Origin: Deltaproteobacteria bacterium | GTDB taxonomy: Bacteria > Myxococcota > Myxococcia > Myxococcales > Anaeromyxobacteraceae | Assembly (NCBI GenBank): GCA_016214955.1 | Contig: JACRMN010000010.1 | Coordinates: 238,415-302,414, forward strand | Reading direction: 5' to 3' | Length of the DNA: 64,000 bases | Shown here: in pieces, positions 51,353 to 61,605 of the stretch | Position numbering within the stretch: the stretch's first letter is position 1 | Layout of the letters: each line of letters starts with the position of its first letter | Made by a program: the position numbers and the translations under genes | Notes under the pieces: model-generated | Seen by the model: only the letters and a program-made list of their open reading frames with translations | The model's database searches: none | Told to the model about the DNA's origin: nothing

Positions 51353-52138
51353 ATGGACCTGACCTCGATCGGCGGAATCGTCTTCGGCGTGGGCATGATC
51401 CTCCTCGGCCAGAAGGTCGAGGGCGGCCACGTCGGCTCCATCCTGGTGCTCAGCGCCGGGCTGATCGTCATCGGCGGCACCATCGGCGCGGTGATGCTGG
51501 CCTTCCCCACCAAGGACTTCATCCGCGGCATGAAGATGCTGGGCATGGTCTTCACCGAGAAGAAGAACGACCTCCCGGGCCTCGCCAAGCAGATCGTCGA
51601 CCTGGCCAGCATCGCCCGCCGCGACGGCGTGCTGGCCCTGGAGGCCAAGCTGGGCGAGGTGCAGGACCCCTTCCTGAAGCGGGCCCTGGGCTACGTGGTG
51701 GACGGCGTCGACGCCAGCGTCACCCGCGACTCCCTGGAGACCGCCATGGAGGCCGAGGCGGCGGAGGCCACCATCGGCGCCAAGGTCTGGGAGTCGGCCG
51801 GCGGCTTCGCGCCCACGGTGGGCATCCTGGGCGCGGTGCTGGGGCTCATCCACGTGATGGAGAACCTCTCCGACCCCTCCAAGCTCGGCGGCGGCATCGC
51901 GGTGGCCTTCGTGGGGACGATCTACGGCGTGGGCTCGGCGAACCTGTTCTTCCTGCCCTTCGCCAGCAAGCTGAAGCGCAAGATCCAGATCGCCAAGGAG
52001 CAGCAGATCCTGATCATGGAGGGCGTGCTGGCCATCCAGGAGGGCCTGAACCCGCGGGTGCTGGAGGAGAAGCTGCGCGCCTACACGGGCGAGCACGCCC
52101 CGGCCAAGGGCGGCGAGGACAAGAAGAAGGCGGCCTAG
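51353..52138 (+). CDS. motA: Flagellar stator protein MotA
   Basis: Inner-membrane proton-channel subunit of 261 residues. Four hydrophobic segments: near 5-22, 29-50, 146-168 and 180-200. APTVGILGAVLGLIHVM contains the conserved Pro of the third helix, and the cytoplasmic loop has conserved charged residues. GGAG precedes the ATG, 6 bp after flbD. It is followed by motB. Confidence 0.96.
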   Translation: MDLTSIGGIVFGVGMILLGQKVEGGHVGSILVLSAGLIVIGGTIGAVMLAFPTKDFIRGMKMLGMVFTEKKNDLPGLAKQIVDLASIARRDGVLALEAKLGEVQDPFLKRALGYVVDGVDASVTRDSLETAMEAEAAEATIGAKVWESAGGFAPTVGILGAVLGLIHVMENLSDPSKLGGGIAVAFVGTIYGVGSANLFFLPFASKLKRKIQIAKEQQILIMEGVLAIQEGLNPRVLEEKLRAYTGEHAPAKGGEDKKKAA

Positions 52139-52152
52139 CCAGGGAGCGGCGC

Positions 52153-52947
52153 GTGAGCGGGCACAGGAAGAAGCACGGCGCACCCGAGGAGCACGAGAAC
52201 CACGAGCGGTGGCTCGTCTCCTACGCCGACTTCATGACGCTGCTCTTCGCCCTCTTCGTGGTGATGTACGCGGTCTCCCGCGTCGACACCAAGAAGGCCA
52301 AGCAGGTGGAGGAGAGCGTCAAGTGGGCCCTCCACATGGGCGGCGAGGGCGGCGTCACCAAGCTGCAGATCTTCGAGGGCCCTCCCTCGGAGGGCGGCGG
52401 CATCGCCAGCATGGCGGGCAACAAGTCGCTGTCGGTGGAGCAGCGGCAGATCATCGAGGCCTTCCGGCGCAAGGTGGAGAACCGCATCCGGCCCTTCGTC
52501 ATGGAGAAGGCCGGCGCCACGGCGGTCTCGGTGGAGATCGAGGACCGGCTGGTGAAGGTGCGCCTCTCGGCGGGCGAGTTCTTCGAGCCCGGCGAGGCGG
52601 CCCTGCGCCCGCAGGCGCTGCCGGTGCTGGACGCCATCGCCGAGGAGCTGGTCCCGCTGCACCAGCCCATCCAGGTGGAGGGGCACACCGACGACCAGGT
52701 GATCACCAGCGGCCGCTACCGGGACAACTGGGACCTGTCGGCGGCACGCGCCGCCACGGTCACCTCGTTCCTGGAGAAGGCGCACAAGGCGACGCCGCGG
52801 CTGCTGACCGCCTCCGGCTACGCCGACACCCGCCCGCTGGCCCGCCAGGAGACGCCCGAGGCCCGCGAGCGCAACCGCCGCGTGGAGCTGGTGGTGGAGC
52901 TGGAGCTGCCGGACTCCCCGCACGACAGGGGCGGCAAGAGACGGTAG
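52153..52947 (+). CDS. motB: Flagellar stator protein MotB
   Basis: Stator partner of MotA that anchors to peptidoglycan, 264 residues. The single TM near 24-42 carries the proton-binding Asp in SYADFMTLLFALFVVMYAVS. The C-terminal OmpA-like domain (about 130-255) has IQVEGHTDDQVI and SGYADTRPLA...RNRRVELVVE. The GTG at 52153 follows AGGGAG by 6 nt, 14 bp after motA. Last gene of the flagellar operon in the window. Confidence 0.95.
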   Translation: MSGHRKKHGAPEEHENHERWLVSYADFMTLLFALFVVMYAVSRVDTKKAKQVEESVKWALHMGGEGGVTKLQIFEGPPSEGGGIASMAGNKSLSVEQRQIIEAFRRKVENRIRPFVMEKAGATAVSVEIEDRLVKVRLSAGEFFEPGEAALRPQALPVLDAIAEELVPLHQPIQVEGHTDDQVITSGRYRDNWDLSAARAATVTSFLEKAHKATPRLLTASGYADTRPLARQETPEARERNRRVELVVELELPDSPHDRGGKRR

Positions 52948-53106
52948 CCGGCGTCGCCTGTGACGTCCGTCACGGGTCCGGCCCGGCGGCCCGCCACTCC
53001 CCGCGAAAAGCGCCTGCTGACCCGGCGTGCGCCGTCCCGGCAGGGGGCGCCGCCTCTGCGGTGGGTCACAGGCCGGGCACCCCGTTCTCCATGGGTCGAG
53101 GACGCC

Positions 53107-53448
53107 ATGGCGAGCACGACCTACCTGACCCCGACGATCTCCCGGCTCGACGCGAGGCGGGTTCGCACCCTCGGTACTAGCCTCCTCTGCTCCCTGGTCC
53201 TCCGGATCTCCGCCGTGCGGCAGCGCCTGGTCGAGTCGATCGTCGACGTCGGCCCGACCGACAGGGCCGTCCTCCTGCTCTTCGCCGAGGCCACCCGGAT
53301 GTGCCTGCGCGAGCTCGGCCGCCGGGCGCGACTGGAGCAGGCCCGCCGCGGCCTGGGCTCCGAGGAGCTCGACCCCCGGCAGGTCGTCGAGGTGGACTGC
53401 GCCAGCACCGCCGAGCCACCGGCCCGGGCCACCTGCCTGGCGGCCTGA
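53107..53448 (+). CDS. Hypothetical protein between motB and cheB
   Basis: A 113-residue protein not assigned to any family. It is Arg/Leu-rich and probably helical (VRTLGTSLLCSLVLRISAVRQRLVESIV, TDRAVLLLFAEATRMCLRELGRRARLEQ), with a polar C-terminus. ATG 53107 has GAGG 6-7 nt upstream. It lies 159 bp after motB and converges with cheB, 16 bp apart. It may be a small flagellar or chemotaxis accessory protein, by position only; it could also be a chance frame. Confidence 0.5.
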   Translation: MASTTYLTPTISRLDARRVRTLGTSLLCSLVLRISAVRQRLVESIVDVGPTDRAVLLLFAEATRMCLRELGRRARLEQARRGLGSEELDPRQVVEVDCASTAEPPARATCLAA

Positions 53449-53464
53449 TCCAGGGTCCGGCCGG

Positions 53465-54965
<1,501 letters not shown>

Positions 54966-54969
<4 letters not shown>

Positions 54970-55367
54970 GGCTGGCCCCCCTTCGCCTGGGCCGGGCCCA
55001 GCACCTCGGCGACCACGTCGCGGAAGCCCTCGGGTCGGAACGGCTTCTTGATGTACGCCCGGATGCCCTTGGCCTTGAGCTCGTCGATCTTGGCCTGGCT
55101 CTGCTCCGAGGAGACGATCACCACCGGGGTGCTGACCAGCATCGAGTCCTGCGACATCTTCTCCACCAGCTCGGTGCCGTTCATCTCCGGCATGTTCAGG
55201 TCGGCGAAGACGATGTCGATCCAGTTCTTGCCCAGGACCTCCAGCGCCTCCTTGCCGTTGGCGGCCTCGAAGACCTTTCCCACCGGCAGCCCGGCCATGG
55301 CGATGGACTTCTTCACCATGGTGCGCACGATGGACGAATCGTCGACGACCAGGATTGCGTAGCTCAT
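54966..55367 (-). CDS. cheY: CheY-like response regulator
   Basis: A single receiver domain of 133 residues with phospho-acceptor Asp56 (IVFADLNMPEMNG), acidic pocket VVDDSS, Ser/Thr switch IVSSEQ and conserved Lys in IKKPF. Its neighbours CheX and CheB make it the likely motor-directed CheY. The start ATG overlaps the stop of the HDOD gene by 4 bp. Confidence 0.93.
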
Positions 55368-56230
55368 CGCTTCCCTCCGCTGGCGCTCGCGAACAGGCTT
55401 CCCATTTCCCGGATGGCGTCGAGGGTGCTCCCCGCCACGGCCTCCAGCCGCCGGACCTTGACGCCCAGCTTCTGCTCCACCGCCCCGTCGATCTCCCGGG
55501 CCAGCTCCCCGCTGTCGGTGCCGAAGCCCATGGCGTGGGCCAGGGCGTCGGCGGCGTGGACGAGGCCGACGAGCTTGCCGTCGACGTCGGGCGGGACGTC
55601 GGCGGGCTGGTGGTGCCAGCGCGCCACCCAGGCCACCGCCGGCGGCAGCGACCAGGCCTGGGCCACCATGGCGCCCAGGGTGCAGTGGTCGGTGCCCAGC
55701 ACCTCGCGCTCCGCCTGCACGAAGGGCGTCCCCTGGCGCACCCGCCGCAGGATCTCGCCCTGCTCGTCGGCCACGAAGGCTCCGACCACCAGCTTGCCGA
55801 TGTCGTGCAGCAGGCCGGCGGTGAAGAGCATGTCGGGGGTGCCGACGGCGAGCTCCTTGGCGAGCTTCTCCGAGAAGACCGCCACCGCCACGCTGTGGGT
55901 CCAGAAGGTGGAGGCGTCGACCTCGTAGCCCGGCAGCTTGGCCGGGATGACGGGGGCGAAGGCCACGCTGGTGGCCACCTCGCAGACCCGCTTCAGCCCC
56001 AGCAGCGTCACCGCCTGGCGCACCGACTCGGCCCGGCAGCGCAGCCCGAAGTAGGCCGAGTTGGCGACCCGCAGCAGGTTGGCGGTCAGGGCCGGATCGG
56101 GCCGGATGACCTTCTCGAAGTCGGCGGCGCTGGCGCGGTCGTCCTTGGCGAGCGCCCAGAGCCGGGCCATGGTGGCCGAGAGGGTGGGCAGCTTCTTGAC
56201 GCGGGCCACCACCTGTTCGCTGGTGATCAC
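55364..56230 (-). CDS. HDOD-domain protein
   Basis: HDOD output-domain protein of 288 residues. The region RPDPALTANLLRVANSAYFGLR (about 42-63), SVRQAVTLLGLKRV, and GLLHDIGKLVVGAF near 140-154 fit the HDOD fold; an HD motif (HDIGK) is kept. HDOD proteins work in signalling, often with receiver domains, and some regulate motility. It sits inside the chemotaxis operon between cheD and cheY with 4-bp overlaps. Confidence 0.9.
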   Translation of the reverse strand: MITSEQVVARVKKLPTLSATMARLWALAKDDRASAADFEKVIRPDPALTANLLRVANSAYFGLRCRAESVRQAVTLLGLKRVCEVATSVAFAPVIPAKLPGYEVDASTFWTHSVAVAVFSEKLAKELAVGTPDMLFTAGLLHDIGKLVVGAFVADEQGEILRRVRQGTPFVQAEREVLGTDHCTLGAMVAQAWSLPPAVAWVARWHHQPADVPPDVDGKLVGLVHAADALAHAMGFGTDSGELAREIDGAVEQKLGVKVRRLEAVAGSTLDAIREMGSLFASASGGKR

Positions 56231-56709
56231 AGCTCCACCTCCTCGCCGTGGGAGGTCACGGTGCAGCGCCCCGTGCCCACGTGGAGGCGGGCCGTCCGCG
56301 ACTTGGCGCCACCCACGTCCTCGGCCTTGATGATCACCCCCGCCTTCCAGAACATCTTGCGCAGCACCGTGTAGTTGCGCTTCCCGATGCTGAAGAGCCC
56401 CTTGTCGTCGTAGAGCGCGCCGCCCCCGGTCACCTTGACCACCATGTTCCTCTTCTCGCAGCCCATCGCGTACATCGACTGGAAGAGGAGCGGGATGCCG
56501 GTGTCGGCGAACATGGCCGGCCTGACCTTGGCCTTGTCGGGCGCGGTCTCGGAGAGCGGCAGCATGTAGTGGATCATCCCGCCTGCCACCCGGACCGGGT
56601 CGTACACCAGCACGGCGATGCAGGAGCCGAGGGCGTAGGTGATGATGGTGGAATCCGGATCGGTGGAGACCTGCAGGTCCGAGATGTCTACGGTGATGTT
56701 GGGCATCAC
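56227..56709 (-). CDS. cheD: Chemoreceptor glutamine deamidase CheD
   Basis: A 160-residue deamidase/CheC-partner protein. The catalytic Cys is in LGSCIAVLVYD near residue 28, the His in GGMIHYMLP near 47, and the Thr region in VTGGGALY near 94, all conserved. The GTG start at 56709 overlaps the upstream cheR stop; the next codon is ATG at 56706, an equally good start. Confidence 0.95.
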   Translation of the reverse strand: MMPNITVDISDLQVSTDPDSTIITYALGSCIAVLVYDPVRVAGGMIHYMLPLSETAPDKAKVRPAMFADTGIPLLFQSMYAMGCEKRNMVVKVTGGGALYDDKGLFSIGKRNYTVLRKMFWKAGVIIKAEDVGGAKSRTARLHVGTGRCTVTSHGEEVEL

Positions 56710-57533
56710 TGGCCCTCCCCGCCCGCCTTCACGAAGACCGAGGGACGCGCCATCTTCAGGCCGGTGCGGATGCCGTTGAGCGTCTCGGTGTGGCCCAGGA
56801 TGTAGATGCCCCCGGGGCGCAGCAGCCCTTCCATGGCCTGGACCACCCGCTGGCGGGTGGGCTGGTCGAAGTAGATGAAGACGTTGCGGCAGAAGATGAC
56901 GTCGAACGGGCCCTTCATGGGAAAGGGCGGCTGCGTGAGGTTGAGCGGCTGGAAGACCACGTGGCTGCGCAGCTCGTCGACCACCCCGAAGCGGTCGGGC
57001 TCCTCGCCCGCCGGATCGGGGATGCGCTCCAGGTAGCGCTGGGCCAGCGCCCTGGGCACCGGCGCCACGCGGTCGGCGGCGTAGTGCCCCTTCCGCGCCG
57101 CCGCCAGGGTGTGGGTGGCGATGTCGGTGGCCAGGATCTTCCAGTCGGTCCTGTCGGCCCCGGGCTGCGAGGCCACCGTCATGGCCATCGACCAGGGCTC
57201 CTCGCCGGAGGAGGAGGCGGCCGACCAGAAGCGGAAGCGGCGCTGCCCGGCGGCCATCCAGCCCCTCAGGGCCCGGGCCAGCTCGTCGAGGTGGTCGGGC
57301 TCGCGGAAGAAGTTGGTGAAGTGGGTCGAGATGACGTCCAGGAAGGTCTGCAGCTCCTCGCCGTCGTCCTCTTCCTCGAGGTAGTCGAGGTAGTCGCCGG
57401 CGTCGCCGAGCTGGAGGGCGCGGACCCGCTTGCTGACGCGGGCGGTGACCAGCGCCTCCTTGCCAGGCTTGAGGGCGATGCCTGCCTTGTCGTAGGCGAG
57501 CTTGCAGAAGCGCTGGAACAGGGCGGGCTGCAT
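56706..57533 (-). CDS. cheR: Chemotaxis protein methyltransferase CheR
   Basis: A 275-residue S-adenosylmethionine-dependent methyltransferase of chemoreceptor glutamates. The N-terminal helical domain (GIALKPGKEALVTARVSKRVRAL) is followed by ISTHFTNFFREPDH, the AdoMet loop WSAASSSGEEPWSMAM, DIFCRN-like FDVIFCRNVFIYFD and GGIYILGHTETL. It stands between cheA and cheD with an 8-bp gap and a 4-bp overlap. Confidence 0.96.
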   Translation of the reverse strand: MQPALFQRFCKLAYDKAGIALKPGKEALVTARVSKRVRALQLGDAGDYLDYLEEEDDGEELQTFLDVISTHFTNFFREPDHLDELARALRGWMAAGQRRFRFWSAASSSGEEPWSMAMTVASQPGADRTDWKILATDIATHTLAAARKGHYAADRVAPVPRALAQRYLERIPDPAGEEPDRFGVVDELRSHVVFQPLNLTQPPFPMKGPFDVIFCRNVFIYFDQPTRQRVVQAMEGLLRPGGIYILGHTETLNGIRTGLKMARPSVFVKAGGEGQ

Positions 57534-57541
57534 CGCGCTCC

Positions 57542-60274
57542 TCAGGCCTGGAGGCCCATCTCCGCCGAGGCCGGCGAGCCGGCCCGCACCCAGGCCTCCT
57601 GGGCCACGGCCCGGCTGCCCTTGTGGACGTGGGTGGAGATCTCCTCGACGTTGAGGATCAGGCCCACCTTGCCGTCGGAGAGGATGGCCGCGCCGGAGAC
57701 GAACGGGGTGCGCGAGAGGCCGGAGCCCATGCTCTTGATGACCACCTGCTGCTGGGCCACCACCTCGTCCACCAGCACGCCGAAGCGCTTGCCCACCCCT
57801 TCCACCACCACCACCAGGGCCTCGGTCGGATCGCTCTTGGCCCCCTGGAGCCGGAACAGCCTGTCGAGGCGCGCCAGCGGCAGGATCTCGCCGCGCAGGT
57901 TGATCATCTCGTTCTGCGAGGCCAGGGTCACCAGCATGGAGCGATCGGGCTGGATCGACTCCACGATGGAGAGGGTCGGGACGATGTAGCGCTCCTTGCC
58001 CGAGGCCACCAGCATGCCGTCGATGATGGCCAGGGTGAGCGGCAGCACCATCTTGAAGCGGGTCCCCTGCCCCTTGGTGGTGCTGATGAGCACGCGGCCG
58101 CGCATGCCCTCGATGTTGCGCTTGACCACGTCCATGCCCACGCCGCGGCCGGAGATCTCGGTCACCTGGGCGGCGGTGGAGAAGCCGGGCGCGAAGATGA
58201 GGGCGTCGATGTCGGCCTCGGCCATCCCCTCGGTGGAGGTGATGAGCCCCTTGTCGATGGCCTTCTGGACGATGCGCTCCCGGTCCAGGCCGCGCCCGTC
58301 GTCGGCGATCTCGATCACCACGCTGCCGCCCTCATGGTAGGCGGAGAGCTTGATGACCCCGGTCTCGGGCTTGCCGCGCTTGACCCGCTCCTCCGGCCCC
58401 TCGACGCCGTGGTCCATGGAGTTGCGGATCATGTGGACCAGCGGGTCGGCGATCTGCTCCACCATGCTGCGGTCCATCTCGGTGGACTCGCCCGAGGTCA
58501 CCAGCCGCACCTGCTTGCCGCTCTTGCGCGACAGGTCGCGGACCATGCGGGCCATCTTCTGGAAGACGCCGGCCACCGGGACCATGCGCATGCGCATGCC
58601 CACGTCCTGCAGGTCGCGCGTCACCTTGGCGAGCTGGGCCAGCATGTTGCGGACCCGCACCGCGCCAGTGCGCCCGATCTCCGGGGCGTTGACCACCATC
58701 GACTCGACGACCACCAGCTCGCCGATCATCTCCACCAGGCTGTCGACTCGCTCCAGGTCGACCTTGATGGTCTCCTTGAGCTTGACCTGCCCCTCGGCGA
58801 CCTCCTTGGCCGGCTCCTTCTCGACGCGGGCCTGGGCGCGCAGGGCGTGGGCCACGTCCTCGGCCTTGGCGGCGCCGTCGGCCACCAGCTCCTCGCCCAG
58901 CCTGCGTCCGGTCTCGGGCTGCCGCTCCAGGGCCTTCTCGATCACCGGCGCCGGAACGTGCGCCGGCGAGCGCTGCAGCACCTCTCCCAGCTTCTCGCCG
59001 GGAGCCACGGCCGGCAGCGGCTTCTCGGCCAGCGGCACGCCCTCGGTGGCCGCCTCGATGCGCCGCAGGAGCGCCGAGGCGTCGGCCGGGTGCGGGAAGG
59101 GCGTGCTCTTCTCGATGGCGGTGCGGATCCCGTCCAGCATGGTCCGCATCGCCGCGGTGGCGTCGAAGACCACGTCGATGACCGCGCCCTCGAGGGCCAG
59201 CGCGCCCTCGCGGCACTTGTTGAGCATGGTCTCGGTGGTGTGGGCGAGCTCGACCACGTGCTCCAGCTCCAGGAATCCGGCCGTGCCCTTGATGGTGTGG
59301 AACACGCGGAAGAGGCTGTTCACGCTGTCGGGCGTGGCCCCGTCCTGCTCCACGTTCATCAGGATCTCGTCCACCCTGCCGATGCCGTCGGCGCTCTCGG
59401 AGAGGAACTCGCCGAACAGGCCCACCGTCTCGGCGTCGCGCTCGACCCGCTCCCCCTCCTCGGCCGGGGCCGCGGTCTCGGTCGGTGTCGAGGTCGCGGT
59501 CGCGGTCGGCGCCGGCACCGGCGCCGCGACTGCGGACAGGGGCGGCGCGATCCAGGCAGCGATGGCGCTGGGCCCGTCCTGCTCGGGCAGCTGCATCCTG
59601 GCGTAGGCGTCGATGGTGCGGGTCATCCAGTCGCGCACCTTGAGGAGCCGGTCCACCAGCTCCGGCGACGCCGGGGCCTTCTCCACCAGGTCCTCGAGGG
59701 CGTGGGCCACCTTCTCCATGTCGGTGAGGCCGAGCACGCCGGCCTCGCCCTTCAGGGTGTGGAGCTTGCGCTTGAAGGCGGCGCGCTCGCTGGCGTCCCC
59801 CTTCTCCATCGCCAGGATGGAGGCCTCGATCTCCTCGAGGGCGGTCCGCTGCCCGCCGATGAACTCCTGCAGGGTCTTGAGGTCGCCCCACTCCGGCAGC
59901 AGGAGGGCGCGGCCGCCGGCGGGCGCGGCGGACGCGCGAGCCGGCGCGGCAGCGGGCGCGCGGGGCGCCACCGGCTGCAGGGAGGTGCGGGCCACGGCGT
60001 CCTGCATCCGGGCGGTGGCCTCGCTCACCTGATCGAGGACGGCGCCGAGCGCCGCGGCGTCGCCCCCGAGGCCGCGGTCCAGGGCGGCGATGCAGGACTC
60101 CACGTCGGCGCGGATTCCGGCCGGGTCGGCCTCCATCGCCTGGACCGCCAGGTCCTCGAGCAGGAGCTGGAGGTTGCGGATGGCCATGACGTCGGAGGGG
60201 TCGGCGGCCATCACCTGGGCGGCGATGCGCTCCAGGGTGGCGGCGGGGCTGCGCGGGGTCTGCGGCTGGGACAT
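57542..60274 (-). CDS. cheA: Chemotaxis histidine kinase CheA with two Hpt domains
   Basis: A 910-residue chemotaxis kinase. Two phosphotransfer (Hpt) domains carry His172 (HTLKGEAG) and His326 (HTIKGTAG). Between them is a Thr/Ala/Pro linker (about 254-270) encoded by a GTCGGG-type hexamer tract. Residues about 425-480 (LGEVLQRSPAHV..., GRRLGEELVADGAAKAEDVAHALRAQ) look like two short repeats of an LGExLV-type helical module. The dimerisation, HATPase and CheW-like domains follow: GELVVVESMV, HMIRNSMDHGVE, DDGRGLD, GRGVGMDVVK, then LVVVVEGVGKRFGVLVDEVV. A CheY-binding P2 domain was not recognised. Confidence 0.96.
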   Translation of the reverse strand: MSQPQTPRSPAATLERIAAQVMAADPSDVMAIRNLQLLLEDLAVQAMEADPAGIRADVESCIAALDRGLGGDAAALGAVLDQVSEATARMQDAVARTSLQPVAPRAPAAAPARASAAPAGGRALLLPEWGDLKTLQEFIGGQRTALEEIEASILAMEKGDASERAAFKRKLHTLKGEAGVLGLTDMEKVAHALEDLVEKAPASPELVDRLLKVRDWMTRTIDAYARMQLPEQDGPSAIAAWIAPPLSAVAAPVPAPTATATSTPTETAAPAEEGERVERDAETVGLFGEFLSESADGIGRVDEILMNVEQDGATPDSVNSLFRVFHTIKGTAGFLELEHVVELAHTTETMLNKCREGALALEGAVIDVVFDATAAMRTMLDGIRTAIEKSTPFPHPADASALLRRIEAATEGVPLAEKPLPAVAPGEKLGEVLQRSPAHVPAPVIEKALERQPETGRRLGEELVADGAAKAEDVAHALRAQARVEKEPAKEVAEGQVKLKETIKVDLERVDSLVEMIGELVVVESMVVNAPEIGRTGAVRVRNMLAQLAKVTRDLQDVGMRMRMVPVAGVFQKMARMVRDLSRKSGKQVRLVTSGESTEMDRSMVEQIADPLVHMIRNSMDHGVEGPEERVKRGKPETGVIKLSAYHEGGSVVIEIADDGRGLDRERIVQKAIDKGLITSTEGMAEADIDALIFAPGFSTAAQVTEISGRGVGMDVVKRNIEGMRGRVLISTTKGQGTRFKMVLPLTLAIIDGMLVASGKERYIVPTLSIVESIQPDRSMLVTLASQNEMINLRGEILPLARLDRLFRLQGAKSDPTEALVVVVEGVGKRFGVLVDEVVAQQQVVIKSMGSGLSRTPFVSGAAILSDGKVGLILNVEEISTHVHKGSRAVAQEAWVRAGSPASAEMGLQA
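59473..59510. repeat. GTCGGG-type hexamer tract inside cheA
   Basis: About six near-tandem GGTCGN hexamers. On the coding strand they give the Thr/Ala/Ser/Pro linker (TATATSTPTE) between the two Hpt domains. Confidence 0.7.
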
Positions 60275-60307
60275 GGGGTCCGTCCTCCGGTTCCTCGGCG
60301 ATGGCGA

Positions 60308-60667
60308 TCAGCCCGGCAGCGCCGCCAGGGCTTCCTTGACGGCGTCGGGCGAGAAGGGCTTGGCGATGAGGAAGAGGGCCCCGGCCTCGCGAGCCCGGTC
60401 GCGCTGGACGGCCTCGCCCTCGGAGGTCACGAAGCCGAAGGGCACCGCGTTCCCCTCGGCGCGCAGGGCCGTGAGCAGGTCGATGCCGCTCATCTCCGGC
60501 ATGTTCCAGTCGGAGAGCACCAGATCCGGCTTCACCTGGCGGACGGCGACCAGCGCCTCGGCGCCGTTCTGGGCCTCCAGGAAGGTGGCTTCCACGCCCG
60601 CGGCCTTGACCGCCCGGATCACGATGGATCGCATGGCCCGGCTGTCGTCGACGACGAGGATCTGCAT
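60308..60667 (-). CDS. CheY-like response regulator heading the che operon
   Basis: A single receiver domain of 119 residues with phospho-acceptor Asp53 (LVLSDWNMPEMSG), acidic pair VVDDSR, Thr switch FVTSEG and Lys in IAKPF. A second CheY in the operon, possibly a phosphate sink or a regulator of a different target. ATG 60667 follows GGGGGA at 6-7 nt; the reading frame goes on upstream but looks non-coding. It is 33 bp upstream of cheA. Confidence 0.9.
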   Translation of the reverse strand: MQILVVDDSRAMRSIVIRAVKAAGVEATFLEAQNGAEALVAVRQVKPDLVLSDWNMPEMSGIDLLTALRAEGNAVPFGFVTSEGEAVQRDRAREAGALFLIAKPFSPDAVKEALAALPG

Positions 60668-60700
60668 GTGGTTCCCCCTGCTGCAGGCACCTCCGACCGG

Positions 60701-60716
60701 TGCACCCCCTATGCCG
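60701..60716 (-). promoter_or_regulatory. Possible sigma-54 promoter for the che operon
   Basis: Minus-strand CGGCATA-GGGG-GTGCA keeps GG-N10-GC and matches 8 of 12 consensus positions. The predicted start near 60690 leaves about 23 nt, including GGGGGA, to ATG 60667, a good geometry. Confidence 0.4.
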
Positions 60717-61073
60717 CGGGCCCCTGGCCCGCCGAGGGGCGCCCGGAGCGTGCAAAGGCCCGCGAGATCCGGTGCTTCTTCGGCGGCGGCGCGACGGAGG
60801 GCGCCGCCGAGGAGGGGTGGGGCGCCGGAGCGGGTGCCGGGCGCTTCCGGGTCGCGGAAGCCACCCCCGGCACGCGTCAGGAATCTGGCGCCGGGCCGAT
60901 CCGGGCCGCGCCGCGCAGCGCCGCTCCGGCCGCACACCGGCGGTGGATCCGCTCTGTGCTCCGGGGGTTGGGAGGGGAAGGGCCCTGCAGGGCGACCCGG
61001 CGGCGCGCGCCGTGGCGCGCAGGCAGGCACTGGGTCGGCCCCGCGCCGGACGCCAGGGCGGTGGCAGCCAGGC

Positions 61074-61089
61074 GGGCGTGCCGATTGCA
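61074..61089 (+). promoter_or_regulatory. Possible sigma-54 promoter for the CheX-like operon
   Basis: GGGCGTG-CCGA-TTGCA keeps GG-N10-GC and matches 9 of 12 positions with a perfect TTGCA. The predicted start near 61100 gives a 42-nt leader to ATG 61142. Confidence 0.45.
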
Positions 61090-61141
61090 GACTGTCCGAG
61101 CGACCCGAGCCACGGGGCCCGGCGCATGCCCTGACCACACC

Positions 61142-61594
61142 ATGCAATCACTCCCGACCCCAGAGAAGATGGCCTCCCTGGTCTCCGGCGTCACCAAGAC
61201 CATGTGCGGCCTGACGTTCGAGCCCGACCTCGGCGCCAGCTCGAAGGACCTGCGCTGGCGGACGGCGGTGCTGCCCATCCCCGGCCCGCGACCGCTGACG
61301 GTGGGGCTCTCGTCCGACGAGAGCGGGCTGGCCACGCTCTCGGCCGCCATGTTCGCGGTCGCCAGGGACCAGGTGGACTCCTCGATGATGAACGACTCGC
61401 TCTGCGAGCTGGTCAACATGACGGCCGGGCTGCTGAAGAGCGTCATGTCGCTCAACCAGGCGCTGGGCCTGCCCAAGGTGCTCTCCGGGCCGGACACGCC
61501 GCCCGTCCCCTCCCCCACCAATCCTCATGTCCTGGTGCTGAAGGCCAAGACGGCCGGTCTCTGTCTCTGGGTGTACGAAGGCGTCGTCGCCTAG
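61142..61594 (+). CDS. CheX/CheC-like phosphatase-family protein
   Basis: A 150-residue protein with one CheX-type catalytic helix: LCELVNMTAGLLKS with Glu89 and Asn92 (E-x2-N). Secondary structure outside this helix also fits the CheX fold. It would dephosphorylate a receiver domain, perhaps that of the next gene. ATG 61142 is used; ATG 61169 is an alternative because the ribosome site is weak. It is divergent from the che operon, which holds its own cheX. Confidence 0.75.
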   Translation: MQSLPTPEKMASLVSGVTKTMCGLTFEPDLGASSKDLRWRTAVLPIPGPRPLTVGLSSDESGLATLSAAMFAVARDQVDSSMMNDSLCELVNMTAGLLKSVMSLNQALGLPKVLSGPDTPPVPSPTNPHVLVLKAKTAGLCLWVYEGVVA

Positions 61595-61605
61595 CTGGAG
61601 GAACC

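Larger units (their letters stand above)
60668..61141. other. 474-bp divergent intergenic region of the signalling cluster
   Basis: No gene seen. It separates the che operon (minus) from the CheX-like operon (plus). A sigma-54-like site faces each operon: 60701-60716 (minus) and 61074-61089 (plus). The central part is GC-rich without a clear inverted repeat or promoter. Confidence 0.6.

Noticed and set aside
60877..61521. A minus-strand gene over the CheX-like gene
   Set aside because: The plus-strand frame has the E-x2-N phosphatase helix and fits the operon; the antisense frame has no recognisable domain.
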